Virus record (IMG/VR): IMGVR_UViG_3300018877_000021
Coordinates: 1 to 45,560 of that record
DNA from: a virus
DNA length: 45,560 nt
Reading direction: 5' to 3' (one strand)
Shown: positions 28,941 through 37,611 of the stretch, piece by piece
Numbering within the stretch: the stretch's first letter is position 1
Layout: each line of letters opens with the position of its first letter
The notes under the pieces: model-generated
What the model saw: the letters and a program-made list of their open reading frames with translations, nothing else
What the model was told of the DNA's origin: nothing
The model's database searches: none
Made by a program: the position numbers and the translations under genes

Positions 28941-28965
28941 GCATCCATTAACTTGGGTGCTTTTT
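28941..28965 (+). terminator. Terminator after the membrane moron
   Basis: GCATCC/GGGTGC with an 8-base loop and TTTTTATTTT. It matches the terminator at 28136-28158. Confidence 0.7.
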
Positions 28966-29070
28966 ATTTTGTTCTTTGTAAACAGACATCCAGTAAACCT
29001 TCATGAAGTAGGGTCGCAACCTTGTATGAAGTGTGGATATCTGTTTAGAAAGAATGACGGGGTGATGAGA

Positions 29071-29214
29071 GTGAGAAAATCCAATGTGCTCCCAAAAGAA
29101 AAGAGAAAGAAAGCGAGGAAGAAGAAAGAAGAGAAGGTTGATTGGGAAGAGTTGATGGGGACGAAGCGTGACATCTATGTCAGAGGTAAAGGCGGAGCAA
29201 TCAGGAGGAAGTAA
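29071..29214 (+). CDS. Very basic small protein upstream of HNH
   Basis: A 47-residue frame from GTG 29071 after GGGGTGATGA, of the form RKSNVLPKEKRKKARKKKEE, then a DWEELMGTKRD core. Earlier in-frame starts to 28957 exist, but the upstream part contains a terminator and has no RBS. The end is close to the palindromic repeat region before the HNH gene. It is probably a small packaging-associated protein; function unknown. Confidence 0.45.
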   Translation: MRKSNVLPKEKRKKARKKKEEKVDWEELMGTKRDIYVRGKGGAIRRK

Positions 29215-29278
29215 GTATACAAAGATGTATACATTAAACTTGTCCATGCTTGTCCGTTTGTTTACAAGGATGTATACA
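29215..29278. repeat. GTATAC palindromes and TGTCC direct repeats before HNH
   Basis: GTATACAAAGATGTATAC (29215-29232) is an inverted pair with a 6-base spacer. A second copy, ACAAGGATGTATACA, is at 29264-29278. Between them lies TGTCCATGCTTGTCC, two TGTCC units 10 bp apart. This dense pattern looks like a protein-binding site in the HNH leader. Confidence 0.5.
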
Positions 29279-29301
29279 ACAAAGTTAGGAGGAGGGAGTG
29301 A

Positions 29302-29637
29302 GTGGTGACTGAGTATAAAACAATAGAACAAAAGCGTAAATTCTATGACAGTGGAGTGTGGAAGAAGCTACGTGAAGAAGTAAAGAAACGCGACAACTAT
29401 GAATGCCAGGAGTGTAAACGGCAAGGACGAGTAACGATTGATACAAACGAATACAGTGAGAGTGCAAGACGTAAGAAAATCCAGTTAGTTGTTCACCATA
29501 TCAAGGAGCTCGAGCATCATCCAGAACTAGCATTAGAGATTGATAATCTTGAAACTGTTTGTGTGGATTGCCATAACAAAGAACATGGCAGGGAATTTGG
29601 AAAGAAAGAACCTAAGTGGAATGATGAGAAATGGTGA
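29302..29637 (+). CDS. HNH endonuclease
   Basis: A 111-residue protein. Zinc knuckles are Cys35/Cys38 (CQEC) and Cys87/Cys90 (CVDC). The HNH core has His65-His66, Asn82 and His91/His95 (CHNKEH). A GTG start follows AGGAGGAGGG. In cos phages of the HK97 type an HNH protein next to the terminase joins the packaging complex and helps the terminase cut cos (established for several phages). The position here, about 300 bp before the GC-rich site and terminase, fits that role. Confidence 0.9.
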   Translation: MVTEYKTIEQKRKFYDSGVWKKLREEVKKRDNYECQECKRQGRVTIDTNEYSESARRKKIQLVVHHIKELEHHPELALEIDNLETVCVDCHNKEHGREFGKKEPKWNDEKW

Positions 29638-29652
29638 ATGGGAGGGTTAACA

Positions 29653-29934
29653 ATGAGTTTAATGACAATTATAGTCGGCAACAGCAAGATTGTTCAAACG
29701 CCTGACAGAATTGTAATTACTGTCGATGATAAAGAAAATGACGGTGAGTTGGTTGATAAATCAGGAAATCCTATTGAGTTAGGATTACTAACAGAAGAAG
29801 TTCTCAGAGTAAAAGGTTTTACTGATGAAGAACAAATCAAAGAAACTCTTAGTAAATTTAAATATTACAATAAGAGAATGGATGGCTTATATATTTATAG
29901 CGAACAATTTGTTAGACAGAATGGATGGAAATAA
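29653..29934 (+). CDS. Small conserved-type protein between HNH and cos
   Basis: A 93-residue protein from ATG 29653 (GGGAGGG upstream, also an ATG at 29638 that overlaps the RBS). The sequence (NSKIVQTPDRIVITVDDKEN, later GLYIYSEQFVRQNGWK) has no recognised motif. It is placed between HNH and the packaging site. Its function is unknown; it could be part of the packaging/early-late border. Confidence 0.6.
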   Translation: MSLMTIIVGNSKIVQTPDRIVITVDDKENDGELVDKSGNPIELGLLTEEVLRVKGFTDEEQIKETLSKFKYYNKRMDGLYIYSEQFVRQNGWK

Positions 29935-29935
29935 T

Positions 29936-30052
29936 AATTTTTACACCCCCCGGTCGAAAACTTTGGGGTTTTTTTCGGCTTGGGGCACCGGGCAGGGGCT
30001 CGATTTTTCAAATTTATCGCGCGCGTGTGCGTGAGGGGAGGGGGGTACCCAT
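29936..30052. other. Putative cos (packaging) site
   Basis: This GC-rich stretch contrasts with its AT-rich surroundings: it includes CACCCCCCGGTCG, a terminator-like CCCC/GGGG stem with seven T (29944-29979), CACCGGGCAGGGG, and CGCGCGCGTGTGCG (30018-30031). Between HNH and the small terminase, this is where cos lies in HK97-like phages. The exact nick positions cannot be read from sequence. Confidence 0.55.
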
Positions 30053-30054
30053 GA

Positions 30055-30426
30055 ATGTCTAGAAAGTTTAGCATAAAAACTCAAGATGAATTGATTGCTG
30101 CTGAGATTGAAAAGTGGAATTCTACACTGAGTAAGATGCCGGCAAATAAAAAGGAGGCAGCTGCAGTTCTTGTGGAGCGCGTTGCCTTTATGACAGTGAC
30201 TTTAAGGATACTGGAAGAGGACATTAAGGCGAAGGGGCCGACATACAAATTTGTGAATGGTTCTCAAAAGATGCATGTGGAGAACCCCTCCCAGAAGTCC
30301 TACAACACCATGATCAATCGGTACACGGCTGCATGTGATAAGCTGCTTGCCATGGTTCCGAATGAGCCAGTTGATATAAAACAAGTACAGGCTAAAAAAC
30401 AGCGCTCCGCAAGTGATTTGCTATGA
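30055..30426 (+). CDS. terS: Small terminase subunit (P27-like)
   Basis: A 123-residue protein starting at ATG 30055; an ATG four bases earlier stops at once. GGGAGGGGGG is a strong RBS. The N-terminal half (DELIAAEIEKWNSTLSKMPA) and the long helices (VERVAFMTVTLRILEEDIKA) match the P27-type small terminases, which bind cos DNA and feed the large subunit. It overlaps the large-terminase start (ATGA) by 4 bases and sits directly after the putative cos. Confidence 0.75.
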   Translation: MSRKFSIKTQDELIAAEIEKWNSTLSKMPANKKEAAAVLVERVAFMTVTLRILEEDIKAKGPTYKFVNGSQKMHVENPSQKSYNTMINRYTAACDKLLAMVPNEPVDIKQVQAKKQRSASDLL

Positions 30427-32057
30427 TCTATAACAAATATGTTGATGAGTACATTAACCTCTGGAAGACAGGAAAAATCGAGCTAAATAAAGAGCGCATA
30501 ATGCTCATTTCTTACTTGGAAAAATATATTCTGACCAGAGACGACTTGTACTTCGATGAAGAAATGCATGAGAACTATATAACGTTTACTGAGAAGCATT
30601 ATTTTCCCTTAGAACCATTCCAAAAATTTTTTACAGCGTTTGTCTTTCTTTTTTATAAAGAAGATGACGCTGTTTTTTATGAGCAATTTCTTTTGTTCAT
30701 GGCAAGGGGAGCCGGAAAGAATGGACTTATTTCTTCTCTCTCCCACTTCTTCATCAGCCCACTGCACGGCATCGATCGCTACAATGTTTCCATCGTGGCC
30801 AACAATGAGAAACAGGCGAAAACGTCATTCAAAGAGATATACGACACGATCGGTTCCCGTGAAGTGCTGGATGATATGTTCTATCGTACTAAGGTGGAGA
30901 TCATGAGCTATGACACGAAAAGTATCGTCCAGTACCATACATCTAATGCAGGAACAAAAGATGGATTAAGAGATGGCTGCGTTATTTATGACGAAATCCA
31001 CTCTTATGCAACCTTCGATACAGTCAATGTTTTTTCTTCTGGTCTTGGTAAGGTGCCTAATTCCCGTGAATTTTTCATTGGAACTGATGGCTATGTTCGG
31101 GATGGATTCCTGGATAAGACAAAGGAGAGGGCTATGGCGATCCTTGAGGGAAGAGAGCTAGACGACCCACTGTTCCCCTTCATCTGCAAGATTGATGACC
31201 GGGCAGAGGCGGACCAACCGGAAAAATGGGGAAAGGCCAATCCGATGTTTGAAGGAGAGATGAGCGCGTATGCAAAGGGTCTCTTGAGAAAGGTAAAGAC
31301 ACAGCACCGGCAATTAAAAACAAATCCTTCTAATCGAATGGAATTCATGACTAAGCGTATGAACTTCCCAGAGGTGGATCTTGAAAAGTCTGTTGCCCCT
31401 TGGGAAGAAATCTTGGCAACTAATCGACCAATGCCTGATTTGCTGCATCGGGCATGTATCGGAGGCTTGGACTATGCCCGAATAAAGGACTTTGCGGCGG
31501 TAGGCCTATTATTCAAAGTGGGAGATGATTACGTTTGGAAAACACACTCATTTGTACGAAAGGGATTTTTGGACACGGTGAAGCTGGAAGCTCCCATTAT
31601 GGATTGGGAGCAGCAGGGATTGCTCACAATTGTGGAGGGTCCAGTGATAGAGATTCATCATATAGTGAATTGGTTCGTGGAAATGAGGGAGCAATACGGT
31701 CTCACAAAAATTGTGGCAGATACTTTCCGCCTTGACTTGGTTAAAGCTGCACTTGAAGCAGAAGGGTTTGAAATACTATACATCCGGAACCCAAAAGCTA
31801 TTCATTCACTTTTAGCTCCCCGTGTAGAAACAATATTTGCAAAGCGTAATTTAATTTTCGGGGACAATCCTCTTATGCGTTGGTACACCAACAATGTTTA
31901 CGTTAGAACAAAGCCAGATGGCAATAAAGAGTATCTGAAAAAGGATGAATTCAGGCGAAAGACAGATGGTTTTCAAGCTTTCATTCATGCCCTTTGGCAA
32001 GCAGACAGTCTACTGGAAGAAGAAGTGGACTTTTTCCTTGCAGATATAAAATTTTAA
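30423..32057 (+). CDS. terL: Large terminase subunit (HK97-type)
   Basis: A 544-residue motor. ATPase: Walker A ARGAGKN at about 94-100, Walker B VIYDE at 187-191. Nuclease: Asp350 in GGLDYAR and Asp433 in VADTFR, with a third acidic site near the C-terminus (TDGFQAFIHALWQAD). Both activities are therefore intact; the family packages DNA into proheads and cuts at cos. The length is usual for HK97-like phages. Translation is coupled to the small subunit. Confidence 0.95.
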   Translation: MIYNKYVDEYINLWKTGKIELNKERIMLISYLEKYILTRDDLYFDEEMHENYITFTEKHYFPLEPFQKFFTAFVFLFYKEDDAVFYEQFLLFMARGAGKNGLISSLSHFFISPLHGIDRYNVSIVANNEKQAKTSFKEIYDTIGSREVLDDMFYRTKVEIMSYDTKSIVQYHTSNAGTKDGLRDGCVIYDEIHSYATFDTVNVFSSGLGKVPNSREFFIGTDGYVRDGFLDKTKERAMAILEGRELDDPLFPFICKIDDRAEADQPEKWGKANPMFEGEMSAYAKGLLRKVKTQHRQLKTNPSNRMEFMTKRMNFPEVDLEKSVAPWEEILATNRPMPDLLHRACIGGLDYARIKDFAAVGLLFKVGDDYVWKTHSFVRKGFLDTVKLEAPIMDWEQQGLLTIVEGPVIEIHHIVNWFVEMREQYGLTKIVADTFRLDLVKAALEAEGFEILYIRNPKAIHSLLAPRVETIFAKRNLIFGDNPLMRWYTNNVYVRTKPDGNKEYLKKDEFRRKTDGFQAFIHALWQADSLLEEEVDFFLADIKF

Positions 32058-32075
32058 AAAGGGGGTGATACATGA

Positions 32076-33236
32076 ATGGGTTTTTTAGATGTGATCTTTA
32101 AAAGAAACAGCGAGCTTGGATTTATGTTTGATGTAGAAATGTTTCAAGACACTACAAACAGAATCCATATGAAACGGCTGGCTATTGATACATGTGTTTC
32201 TTTTCTTGGCAGGACGATAAGTCAATCTGAGTTCAGGGTTAAAAACGGTGCGACATTTGAAAAAGATGAGCTGTACTACCGTTTAAATATAAGGCCAAAC
32301 AAAAACATGACTGCTAGTACGTTTTGGGAAACGTTCATCCACAAGCTGGTTTACGACAACGAATGTCTTATCATTCAAGCCGATGATGGGGATTTATTGA
32401 TTGCCGACAACTTTGAGCACAATGAATATGCAGTTATGGAAGATATCTTTACAAAAGTAACTGTTAGAGGCTATGAGTTTAAACGGAGTTTTAAACAAAA
32501 TGAAGTTATCCATCTGAGATACAAAAACGAAAGCCTGTCTCCATTGATTGACGGGTTATTTGCCGATTATGGAGATTTGTTCGGGAGAATATTAAATTCT
32601 CAAAAAAGGAAAAACCAAATTCGCGGTACTGTCGATATGGAAATGATTGCGGCTAAAACTCCAGAAATGCAAAGCAAACTGCAAGAGTTTATCGACAATA
32701 TGTATAAGGCTGTCAGTACAAAGGACATTGCCATCATCCCGCAGCAAAAAGGTTTCAAATATGAAGAGCATTTCAGTGGGGCTTCAAGTGGGCAACTGGG
32801 CGTTGATGAAATTAACAAAGTGACAAACGGCTTCTTGGATCAGGTGGCTATGGCGTTAGGCATTCCTATCAGTCTTATTCACGGAGACATGGCAGATGTG
32901 GAGAAGCAAACAAAAAACTATATGCTGTTTACTGTAAGTCCGTTATTAAAAAAGATAAGGGATGAGGCAGATGTCAAATTCTTTACTAAAGAAGAATACC
33001 TTGCCGGTAAAAGGATTGAAATTAAAAGCATTTCCTACAATAGCTTATTCGATCTTGCTACAAGCATCGATAAGTTGGTTTCTTCTGGCGCCTTTACCGG
33101 AAATGAAATCAGATTGGAGGCAGGATATGAACCGTCCGATGATTCTAACCTGGACAAGCATTACATTACAAAGAACTATCAAGAAATGGATTCAACCGGT
33201 GAAGGAGGTGAGAACGTAAATGGCGGTGAAAATTGA
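32076..33236 (+). CDS. Portal protein (HK97 family)
   Basis: A 386-residue protein with TGGGTGATACATGA-type start region (AAAGGGGGTG 12 bases before ATG 32076). It has typical portal blocks: the N-terminal FLGRTISQSEFRVK, LNIRPNKNMTASTFWE, and GIPISLIHGDMADVEKQTKN near the centre. It is a bit short for the family but complete. The portal forms the dodecameric ring through which DNA enters. It overlaps the protease gene by 17 bases and follows terL by 18 bp, the conserved HK97 order. Confidence 0.9.
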   Translation: MGFLDVIFKRNSELGFMFDVEMFQDTTNRIHMKRLAIDTCVSFLGRTISQSEFRVKNGATFEKDELYYRLNIRPNKNMTASTFWETFIHKLVYDNECLIIQADDGDLLIADNFEHNEYAVMEDIFTKVTVRGYEFKRSFKQNEVIHLRYKNESLSPLIDGLFADYGDLFGRILNSQKRKNQIRGTVDMEMIAAKTPEMQSKLQEFIDNMYKAVSTKDIAIIPQQKGFKYEEHFSGASSGQLGVDEINKVTNGFLDQVAMALGIPISLIHGDMADVEKQTKNYMLFTVSPLLKKIRDEADVKFFTKEEYLAGKRIEIKSISYNSLFDLATSIDKLVSSGAFTGNEIRLEAGYEPSDDSNLDKHYITKNYQEMDSTGEGGENVNGGEN

Positions 33237-34035
33237 TATCAATGGACCAATTGTTTCAAACGATGATGCTTGGATATACGAGTGGTTTGAGATGGACGCT
33301 ACTTGGCCCCGTAAAGTTATCCAGGAACTTGACAATGCAAACGGTGAAGATGTAATTATCTCTATTAACAGCCCAGGAGGGTATGTTTGGGATGGCTCTG
33401 AAATCTATACGGCATTGAAAAATTATCCTGGCTATACTGAAACTCAAATTGTAGGACTAGCGGCAAGCGCAGCATCTTTTATTGCTACTGCTGCCAACAA
33501 AGTTAGAATAGCGCCTACTGCTCAAATCATGATTCATAATGCTTCTACAGTTGGTTATGGTGATCATCGAGACATGACTAAAGCAGCTGAGAGGTTAAGG
33601 GTTACTGACAAAACCATTGTAAATGCCTATATGCTTAAAACAGGCAAATCTGAAGAGGAATTGCTAAACATGATGGCAGAAGAAACATGGCTGGGACCAC
33701 AAGAAGCTTTGGAGAAAGGCTTTGTGGATGAAATCATGTTCACGGATAATTCGATTAAGTTTGCTGCCTCTGCATCTGTGGAAGGAGCAGCGATGATTCC
33801 GCAAAAGGTGATTGATGGCATCAGAAACAAACTAATGAATGAAAAAAATCAAGGTGAAAAGCAATTACCTGAGAACACTCCATCCAATTTTGTCACCGAA
33901 GAAAAATTACAACAAATGCTTAACGATTTGAAAAACGAGCTTAAAAATGAATCTAATCCAAAACCAAAAGAGCATGAACAAGCGCCGGCGGCATCTGTCA
34001 AAAGGAACTTGAGCAAGCTCTTTTTAAATTTATAA
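33220..34035 (+). CDS. ClpP-type prohead protease
   Basis: A 271-residue serine protease with Ser83 in GLAASAAS and His106 in IMIHNAS, as in ClpP-like phage proteases; SPGGYVWDG is also typical. The residues after about 190 form a linker and a coiled-coil/charged tail (NFVTEEKLQQMLNDLKNELK), which may act as scaffold. AAGGAGGTGAG precedes the ATG inside the portal gene. It would trim the major capsid protein or scaffold during maturation, established for the family. Confidence 0.9.
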   Translation: MAVKIDINGPIVSNDDAWIYEWFEMDATWPRKVIQELDNANGEDVIISINSPGGYVWDGSEIYTALKNYPGYTETQIVGLAASAASFIATAANKVRIAPTAQIMIHNASTVGYGDHRDMTKAAERLRVTDKTIVNAYMLKTGKSEEELLNMMAEETWLGPQEALEKGFVDEIMFTDNSIKFAASASVEGAAMIPQKVIDGIRNKLMNEKNQGEKQLPENTPSNFVTEEKLQQMLNDLKNELKNESNPKPKEHEQAPAASVKRNLSKLFLNL

Positions 34036-34054
34036 AAAATGGAGGAAAACCACT

Positions 34055-35215
34055 ATGGTAATTAAATTCAATAAATCCGAAGCATTCAATGAGGCAAAAG
34101 AAAAACTGACAGCTGTCCTTTCTAGTGAAGAAGCTACAGAAAATGAACAAGCTGAAGCGTTCCAAAACTATTTCGATGCGTTACAAACTGAAGTTACGAA
34201 CACTGTCCGTTCTCAAGTTAATGACGGAATGCTTGATCGTTCTATTCTGCAACAACGTGGACAAAATGTGTTGACATCTGAAGAGATGAAATTCTTCAAT
34301 GCAGTAGTACAAGAAGGCGGGTTTAAGGATGATTCTATCTTGCCAGTTACTACTCAGGAACGCATTTTTGAAGACTTAACAACGGAACATCCACTCCTTG
34401 ATGCGATTGGACTTCAGGATCTTGGTGCTGTAACTAGATTCATTTACTCTGATCCTACAAAAGCATATGCATGGGGCCCGATTTTCGGGGAAATCAAAGG
34501 GCAAGTAAATGCTGCATTCCGTGATGAAGAGATTGGCCAACTTAAATTAACTGCCTTTGGAGCAATTCCAAACGATATGATTGATCTTGGGCCAGAATGG
34601 GTTGAGCGTTATATACGTACAATTCTTGTGGAAAGTATTTCTGTCGGATTGGAATTTGGCTACGTCCACGGCGGCGGTCCTACTGTTAACCAGCCGATTG
34701 GATTATTGAAAGATGTCAATCCGGATACTGGAGCCATTACTGATAAAGTATCATCCGGTACATTGACATTTGCACCTTCCCAATATGGCGAAGTGGTTGC
34801 TGGTGAACTTTACAATGTGGTAAGAGCATTGTCCACTGATGCTGAAGGAAAATCTCGTAAAGTTCTTAACCGTATTGTGATGGTAGTCAATCCTGTAGAT
34901 GCGATTGGCGTACAAGCTCGCAATACAATCCAAACTGCAAGTGGCCAATGGGTAATGGCATTACCTTATAACATCCAAGTGGTAGAATCAGAAGAAGTGC
35001 CTGTAGGCAGAGCTTTATTCTTTGTAAAAGGCCAGTACCTGGCAGCAATTGCCGGCGGATACAAACTGAAAAGATTTGATCAGACTTTAGCGATTGAGGA
35101 TGCCACTCTGTACACAATCAAACAATTTGCTAACGGAAAGCCAAAAGATAATAAAGCCGCATTGGTCTATGACCTGAACATTACGTTCCCAGCCCCAGCT
35201 CCAGCCGGCGCTTAA
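34055..35215 (+). CDS. Major capsid protein (HK97 fold)
   Basis: A 386-residue protein with AATGGAGGAAAAC before its ATG. The first 100 residues (EAFNEAKEKLTAVLSSEEA) are a delta-domain-like helical region usually removed by the protease. The rest shows HK97-type patterns: TTQERIFEDLTTEHPLLD, VVNPVDAIGVQARNTIQ, and the late FVKGQYLAAIAGGYKL near 330-345. Its end PAPAPAGA is flexible. Gene order protease-capsid-connector is conserved. Confidence 0.92.
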   Translation: MVIKFNKSEAFNEAKEKLTAVLSSEEATENEQAEAFQNYFDALQTEVTNTVRSQVNDGMLDRSILQQRGQNVLTSEEMKFFNAVVQEGGFKDDSILPVTTQERIFEDLTTEHPLLDAIGLQDLGAVTRFIYSDPTKAYAWGPIFGEIKGQVNAAFRDEEIGQLKLTAFGAIPNDMIDLGPEWVERYIRTILVESISVGLEFGYVHGGGPTVNQPIGLLKDVNPDTGAITDKVSSGTLTFAPSQYGEVVAGELYNVVRALSTDAEGKSRKVLNRIVMVVNPVDAIGVQARNTIQTASGQWVMALPYNIQVVESEEVPVGRALFFVKGQYLAAIAGGYKLKRFDQTLAIEDATLYTIKQFANGKPKDNKAALVYDLNITFPAPAPAGA

Positions 35216-35232
35216 TAGCGGAGGTGTTTTAA

Positions 35233-35526
35233 ATGGATGAAGTCGTAACAGGGTTAGTTGTGGAGGTAAAGGAACGCCTTCATATTTCGCATGGTTCAGA
35301 TGATGCTAATCTTGGGCGGTTAGTATCATCTTCCATTATGGATTTACAAAATAAATGCGGTCCTTTCGACATTAAAGCGGATTTGGTAGCGCGAGAATTA
35401 GTAATGGAGCGTGTTCGTTATGCTTATAACGACAGTCTTGAATTTTTTGATACTAATTTTTTAAGCCAGATTAACAGTTTAAGCATATCGCTATTGCCTA
35501 GTACTGAAGAAGGTGAAACGACTTGA
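35233..35526 (+). CDS. Head-tail connector (gp6-like)
   Basis: A 97-residue protein with GCGGAGGTG before ATG 35233. Helical pattern: VVEVKERLHISHGSDDANLG followed by AREVLVMERVRYAY-like region, as in phage QLRG/gp6-like adaptor proteins that sit under the portal. It overlaps the next gene by 4 bases (TTGA). Confidence 0.8.
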   Translation: MDEVVTGLVVEVKERLHISHGSDDANLGRLVSSSIMDLQNKCGPFDIKADLVARELVMERVRYAYNDSLEFFDTNFLSQINSLSISLLPSTEEGETT

Positions 35527-35891
35527 TTAAATTCGAGCATCGAGGACCCAAAATTAATTCCGGTGATTTACGGACGCCCGTTACATTTTATGAATTTGCA
35601 CCTAATGAAGGGCCGGAGCCGGGTGAAACTGAGCAGCGTATTTTATATGAATGCTTTGCGAAGGTTGAAAAAGTTTGGTTGCGCGATATGGAACAAGCAA
35701 AAGCCAATGGTACCCTTGAGGATGTTACTTTAAAGATTCGGGATCCGGGTACGGATTTTCTACCGGATAACAAACATTATATTGGTATTAATGACCGAGC
35801 CTTTTTTGGCAAGAAATATAATATCAAAACAGTGCAGCCGGACATGCAAAATGTCGGGTTTATTATCGTTGTTGCGGGACTGGTTACATGA
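35523..35891 (+). CDS. Head-tail adaptor/stopper-like protein
   Basis: A 122-residue protein with TTG start, overlapping the connector. The pattern GDLRTPVTFYEF, a W-x-R region (EKVWLRDMEQAK) and YNIKTVQPDMQNVGFIIVVA matches the SPP1 gp16/HK97 gp7-like head completion family. It should close the connector. The overlap of 4 bases with the next gene indicates coupling. Confidence 0.8.
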   Translation: MIKFEHRGPKINSGDLRTPVTFYEFAPNEGPEPGETEQRILYECFAKVEKVWLRDMEQAKANGTLEDVTLKIRDPGTDFLPDNKHYIGINDRAFFGKKYNIKTVQPDMQNVGFIIVVAGLVT

Positions 35892-36280
35892 GTGTAAACA
35901 TAACTGGCATAGATCAGATTCAAAGAGAATTAGAGCGCCGCCTTGGCACACAGGCACTGCAGCGTATTAGCGATAAAGCATTAACAAAGGCTTCCCAACT
36001 ATTTGTAAAGGAATTGAAGTCTCAATTCCAATCGTTTAAGGACACCGGTGCTTCTATAGAGGAAATTACCCTGACGGAGCCCTATTGGAAAGATGGTGTC
36101 CGAACAATTACAATTCACTGGAAAGGACCGAAAAACCGGTACCGAATCATCCATTTGAATGAATTCGGCACGGTGAACAATCCGAATCCAAAAGGAAAAG
36201 GAGCCATCGCAAGGGTGTTGCAGGCTTCTGAATCGGCATATAGACAGGCAATAGTTGATACGTTCAGAGGTGCATTGTAA
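35888..36280 (+). CDS. HK97 gp10-like tail completion protein
   Basis: A 130-residue protein starting with GTG/ATG overlap at 35888 (ATGA). IRELERRLGTQALQRI-like N-terminus, VKELKSQFQSFKDTGASIEE and YWKDGVRTITIHWKGPKNRY match the HK97 gp10-like family, which completes the neck. It ends with HLNEFGTVNNPNPKGKG-type glycine-rich part. It overlaps the next gene by one base. Confidence 0.8.
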   Translation: MSVNITGIDQIQRELERRLGTQALQRISDKALTKASQLFVKELKSQFQSFKDTGASIEEITLTEPYWKDGVRTITIHWKGPKNRYRIIHLNEFGTVNNPNPKGKGAIARVLQASESAYRQAIVDTFRGAL

Positions 36281-36672
36281 TGGATATGATGATGGTGATT
36301 TACAACGCTTTGATAGCTGATGAATATATCAAACAGCAGGCTTTTGGTAGGATCAAATTCTATGAATATCCCGAAACAGGTAGTGTCACACACCCTTATA
36401 TCGTGATTGATCCACTTGGCCCGCCGTTGCCTGATGACTATGCGGATAACGAACCGTTGACGGATGAATACTTGTATCAGATTGATGTGTGGACTAAAAA
36501 CCGACTGGTGACAAAAGAGCTAGCCAAAAGAATTAAGAAAGTTATGCGGGAATTAGGTTTTGGTTACTTTGCCGGGGCAGTCGATGAATACGACAAGGAA
36601 ACGGGTATCTTTCGAGATGCACGGAGGTACAGGGGAAAATTCTATACAGAAGAAGTGGAGGCGCTCATGTGA
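36280..36672 (+). CDS. Tail terminator-like protein (DUF3168-like)
   Basis: A 130-residue protein with a run of Met at its start (MDMMMVIYNALIAD). A typical pattern of tail terminators is present: a YIVIDPLGPPLPDDYAD segment, a central YLYQIDVWTKNR strand and a helix LAKRIKKVMRELGFG. It caps the tail tube and joins it to the head. The last gene of the neck group, it is 46 bp before the major tail gene. Confidence 0.75.
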   Translation: MDMMMVIYNALIADEYIKQQAFGRIKFYEYPETGSVTHPYIVIDPLGPPLPDDYADNEPLTDEYLYQIDVWTKNRLVTKELAKRIKKVMRELGFGYFAGAVDEYDKETGIFRDARRYRGKFYTEEVEALM

Positions 36673-36718
36673 GTGTCTCTTTTTTTTATAAAAAATTAAT
36701 TAACAGGAGTGAATTTAA

Positions 36719-37324
36719 ATGGCTGATAAAGTATATCGAGCTTCCACAGGGGTTACAGAATTTTACTATGCAGTATTAAGTGATGCAGATGTAGCTGTAG
36801 GTGCACCAACACGTATTGAGTTCTTGCAAAATATCACTGTGGAAATGCCACAGGAGCCGGTTCGTGCATATGGAGATAACAAGACGGCAGAAATTGCTGT
36901 ATCAAGTGGTAATACAACTGTTACTTCTGCTTTTCATAAGTTGCCGTTAGAAGACCGTCAAGTATTGCTTGGTCTTGAAACAGCCGCAAATGGTTTGTCT
37001 TCCTACGGTTCTACTGATAATCCGCCATATGTCGCATGCGTGTTTGCAAAAACACATGAAGACGGTTCGAAAGAATGGGTTGGTCTGCCGAAAGGTATCT
37101 TCTTACGTCCATCCATTGCAGGGGAAACAAAAACAGACGGCGTGACGTTCGGTTCAGATGAGATTTCGGCTGAATTTATGGATCGTGAGGTAGCTGGATT
37201 TAACGAAGAGAAATCGGTTGTTTTTGGCCGTGATGCAAAAGATGTTACTACTGCGCGTGATGCTTTATTCCAGGCAATCTTTGCACAACCATATCCAGGT
37301 ACAACAGTACCAGCAGGAGCGTGA
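36719..37324 (+). CDS. Major tail protein (phi13 type)
   Basis: A 201-residue protein with AACAGGAGTG upstream. Its composition (VYRASTGVTEFYYAVLSDAD and TVEMPQEPVRAYGDNKTAEI) fits the phage major tail protein phi13 family, and the next strands (SSGNTTVTSAFHKLPLEDR) end in FGRDAKDVTTARDALFQ. It would form the tail tube. Length matches the family. It is followed 6 bp later by a small gene and then the tail chaperone. Confidence 0.85.
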   Translation: MADKVYRASTGVTEFYYAVLSDADVAVGAPTRIEFLQNITVEMPQEPVRAYGDNKTAEIAVSSGNTTVTSAFHKLPLEDRQVLLGLETAANGLSSYGSTDNPPYVACVFAKTHEDGSKEWVGLPKGIFLRPSIAGETKTDGVTFGSDEISAEFMDREVAGFNEEKSVVFGRDAKDVTTARDALFQAIFAQPYPGTTVPAGA

Positions 37325-37330
37325 TGAACG

Positions 37331-37540
37331 ATGACTAAAAAGAGCGTAACTTACAGAGTGTTGCATGATTTCAAAGACTTGCAGGACAAAAATAAAATTT
37401 ATCGTACAGGTGATACGTACCCAACGCCAGCTAACAAAAAAATCAGCGATGAGCGCATCCAGGAGTTAATGTCCACAAATAACCGTCTAGGTATTCAATT
37501 GATTGCAGAAGTACAAGAAAACAAAGAAACAAGTAAGTAA
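37331..37540 (+). CDS. Small tail-module protein
   Basis: A 69-residue protein with GCGTGATGAACG region upstream; it begins MTKKSVTYRVLHDFKDLQDK and has a Rho-like N-domain pattern (YRTGDTYPTPANKKISDERI). Such small proteins between major tail protein and chaperone are common in Gram-positive siphoviruses; some carry a Rho-like or LEM-like fold. Its function is unknown. Confidence 0.65.
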   Translation: MTKKSVTYRVLHDFKDLQDKNKIYRTGDTYPTPANKKISDERIQELMSTNNRLGIQLIAEVQENKETSK

Positions 37541-37611
37541 GATCGGGGAGGGCATTTGCCCTCCTTTTAATTTATGCGCATAAATTAGAAAGCAAATTGG
37601 AGGAAATAAAA

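Noticed and set aside
28957-29070. Longer frame ahead of the basic protein at 29071
   Set aside because: It starts in the terminator tail of the moron and lacks an RBS.
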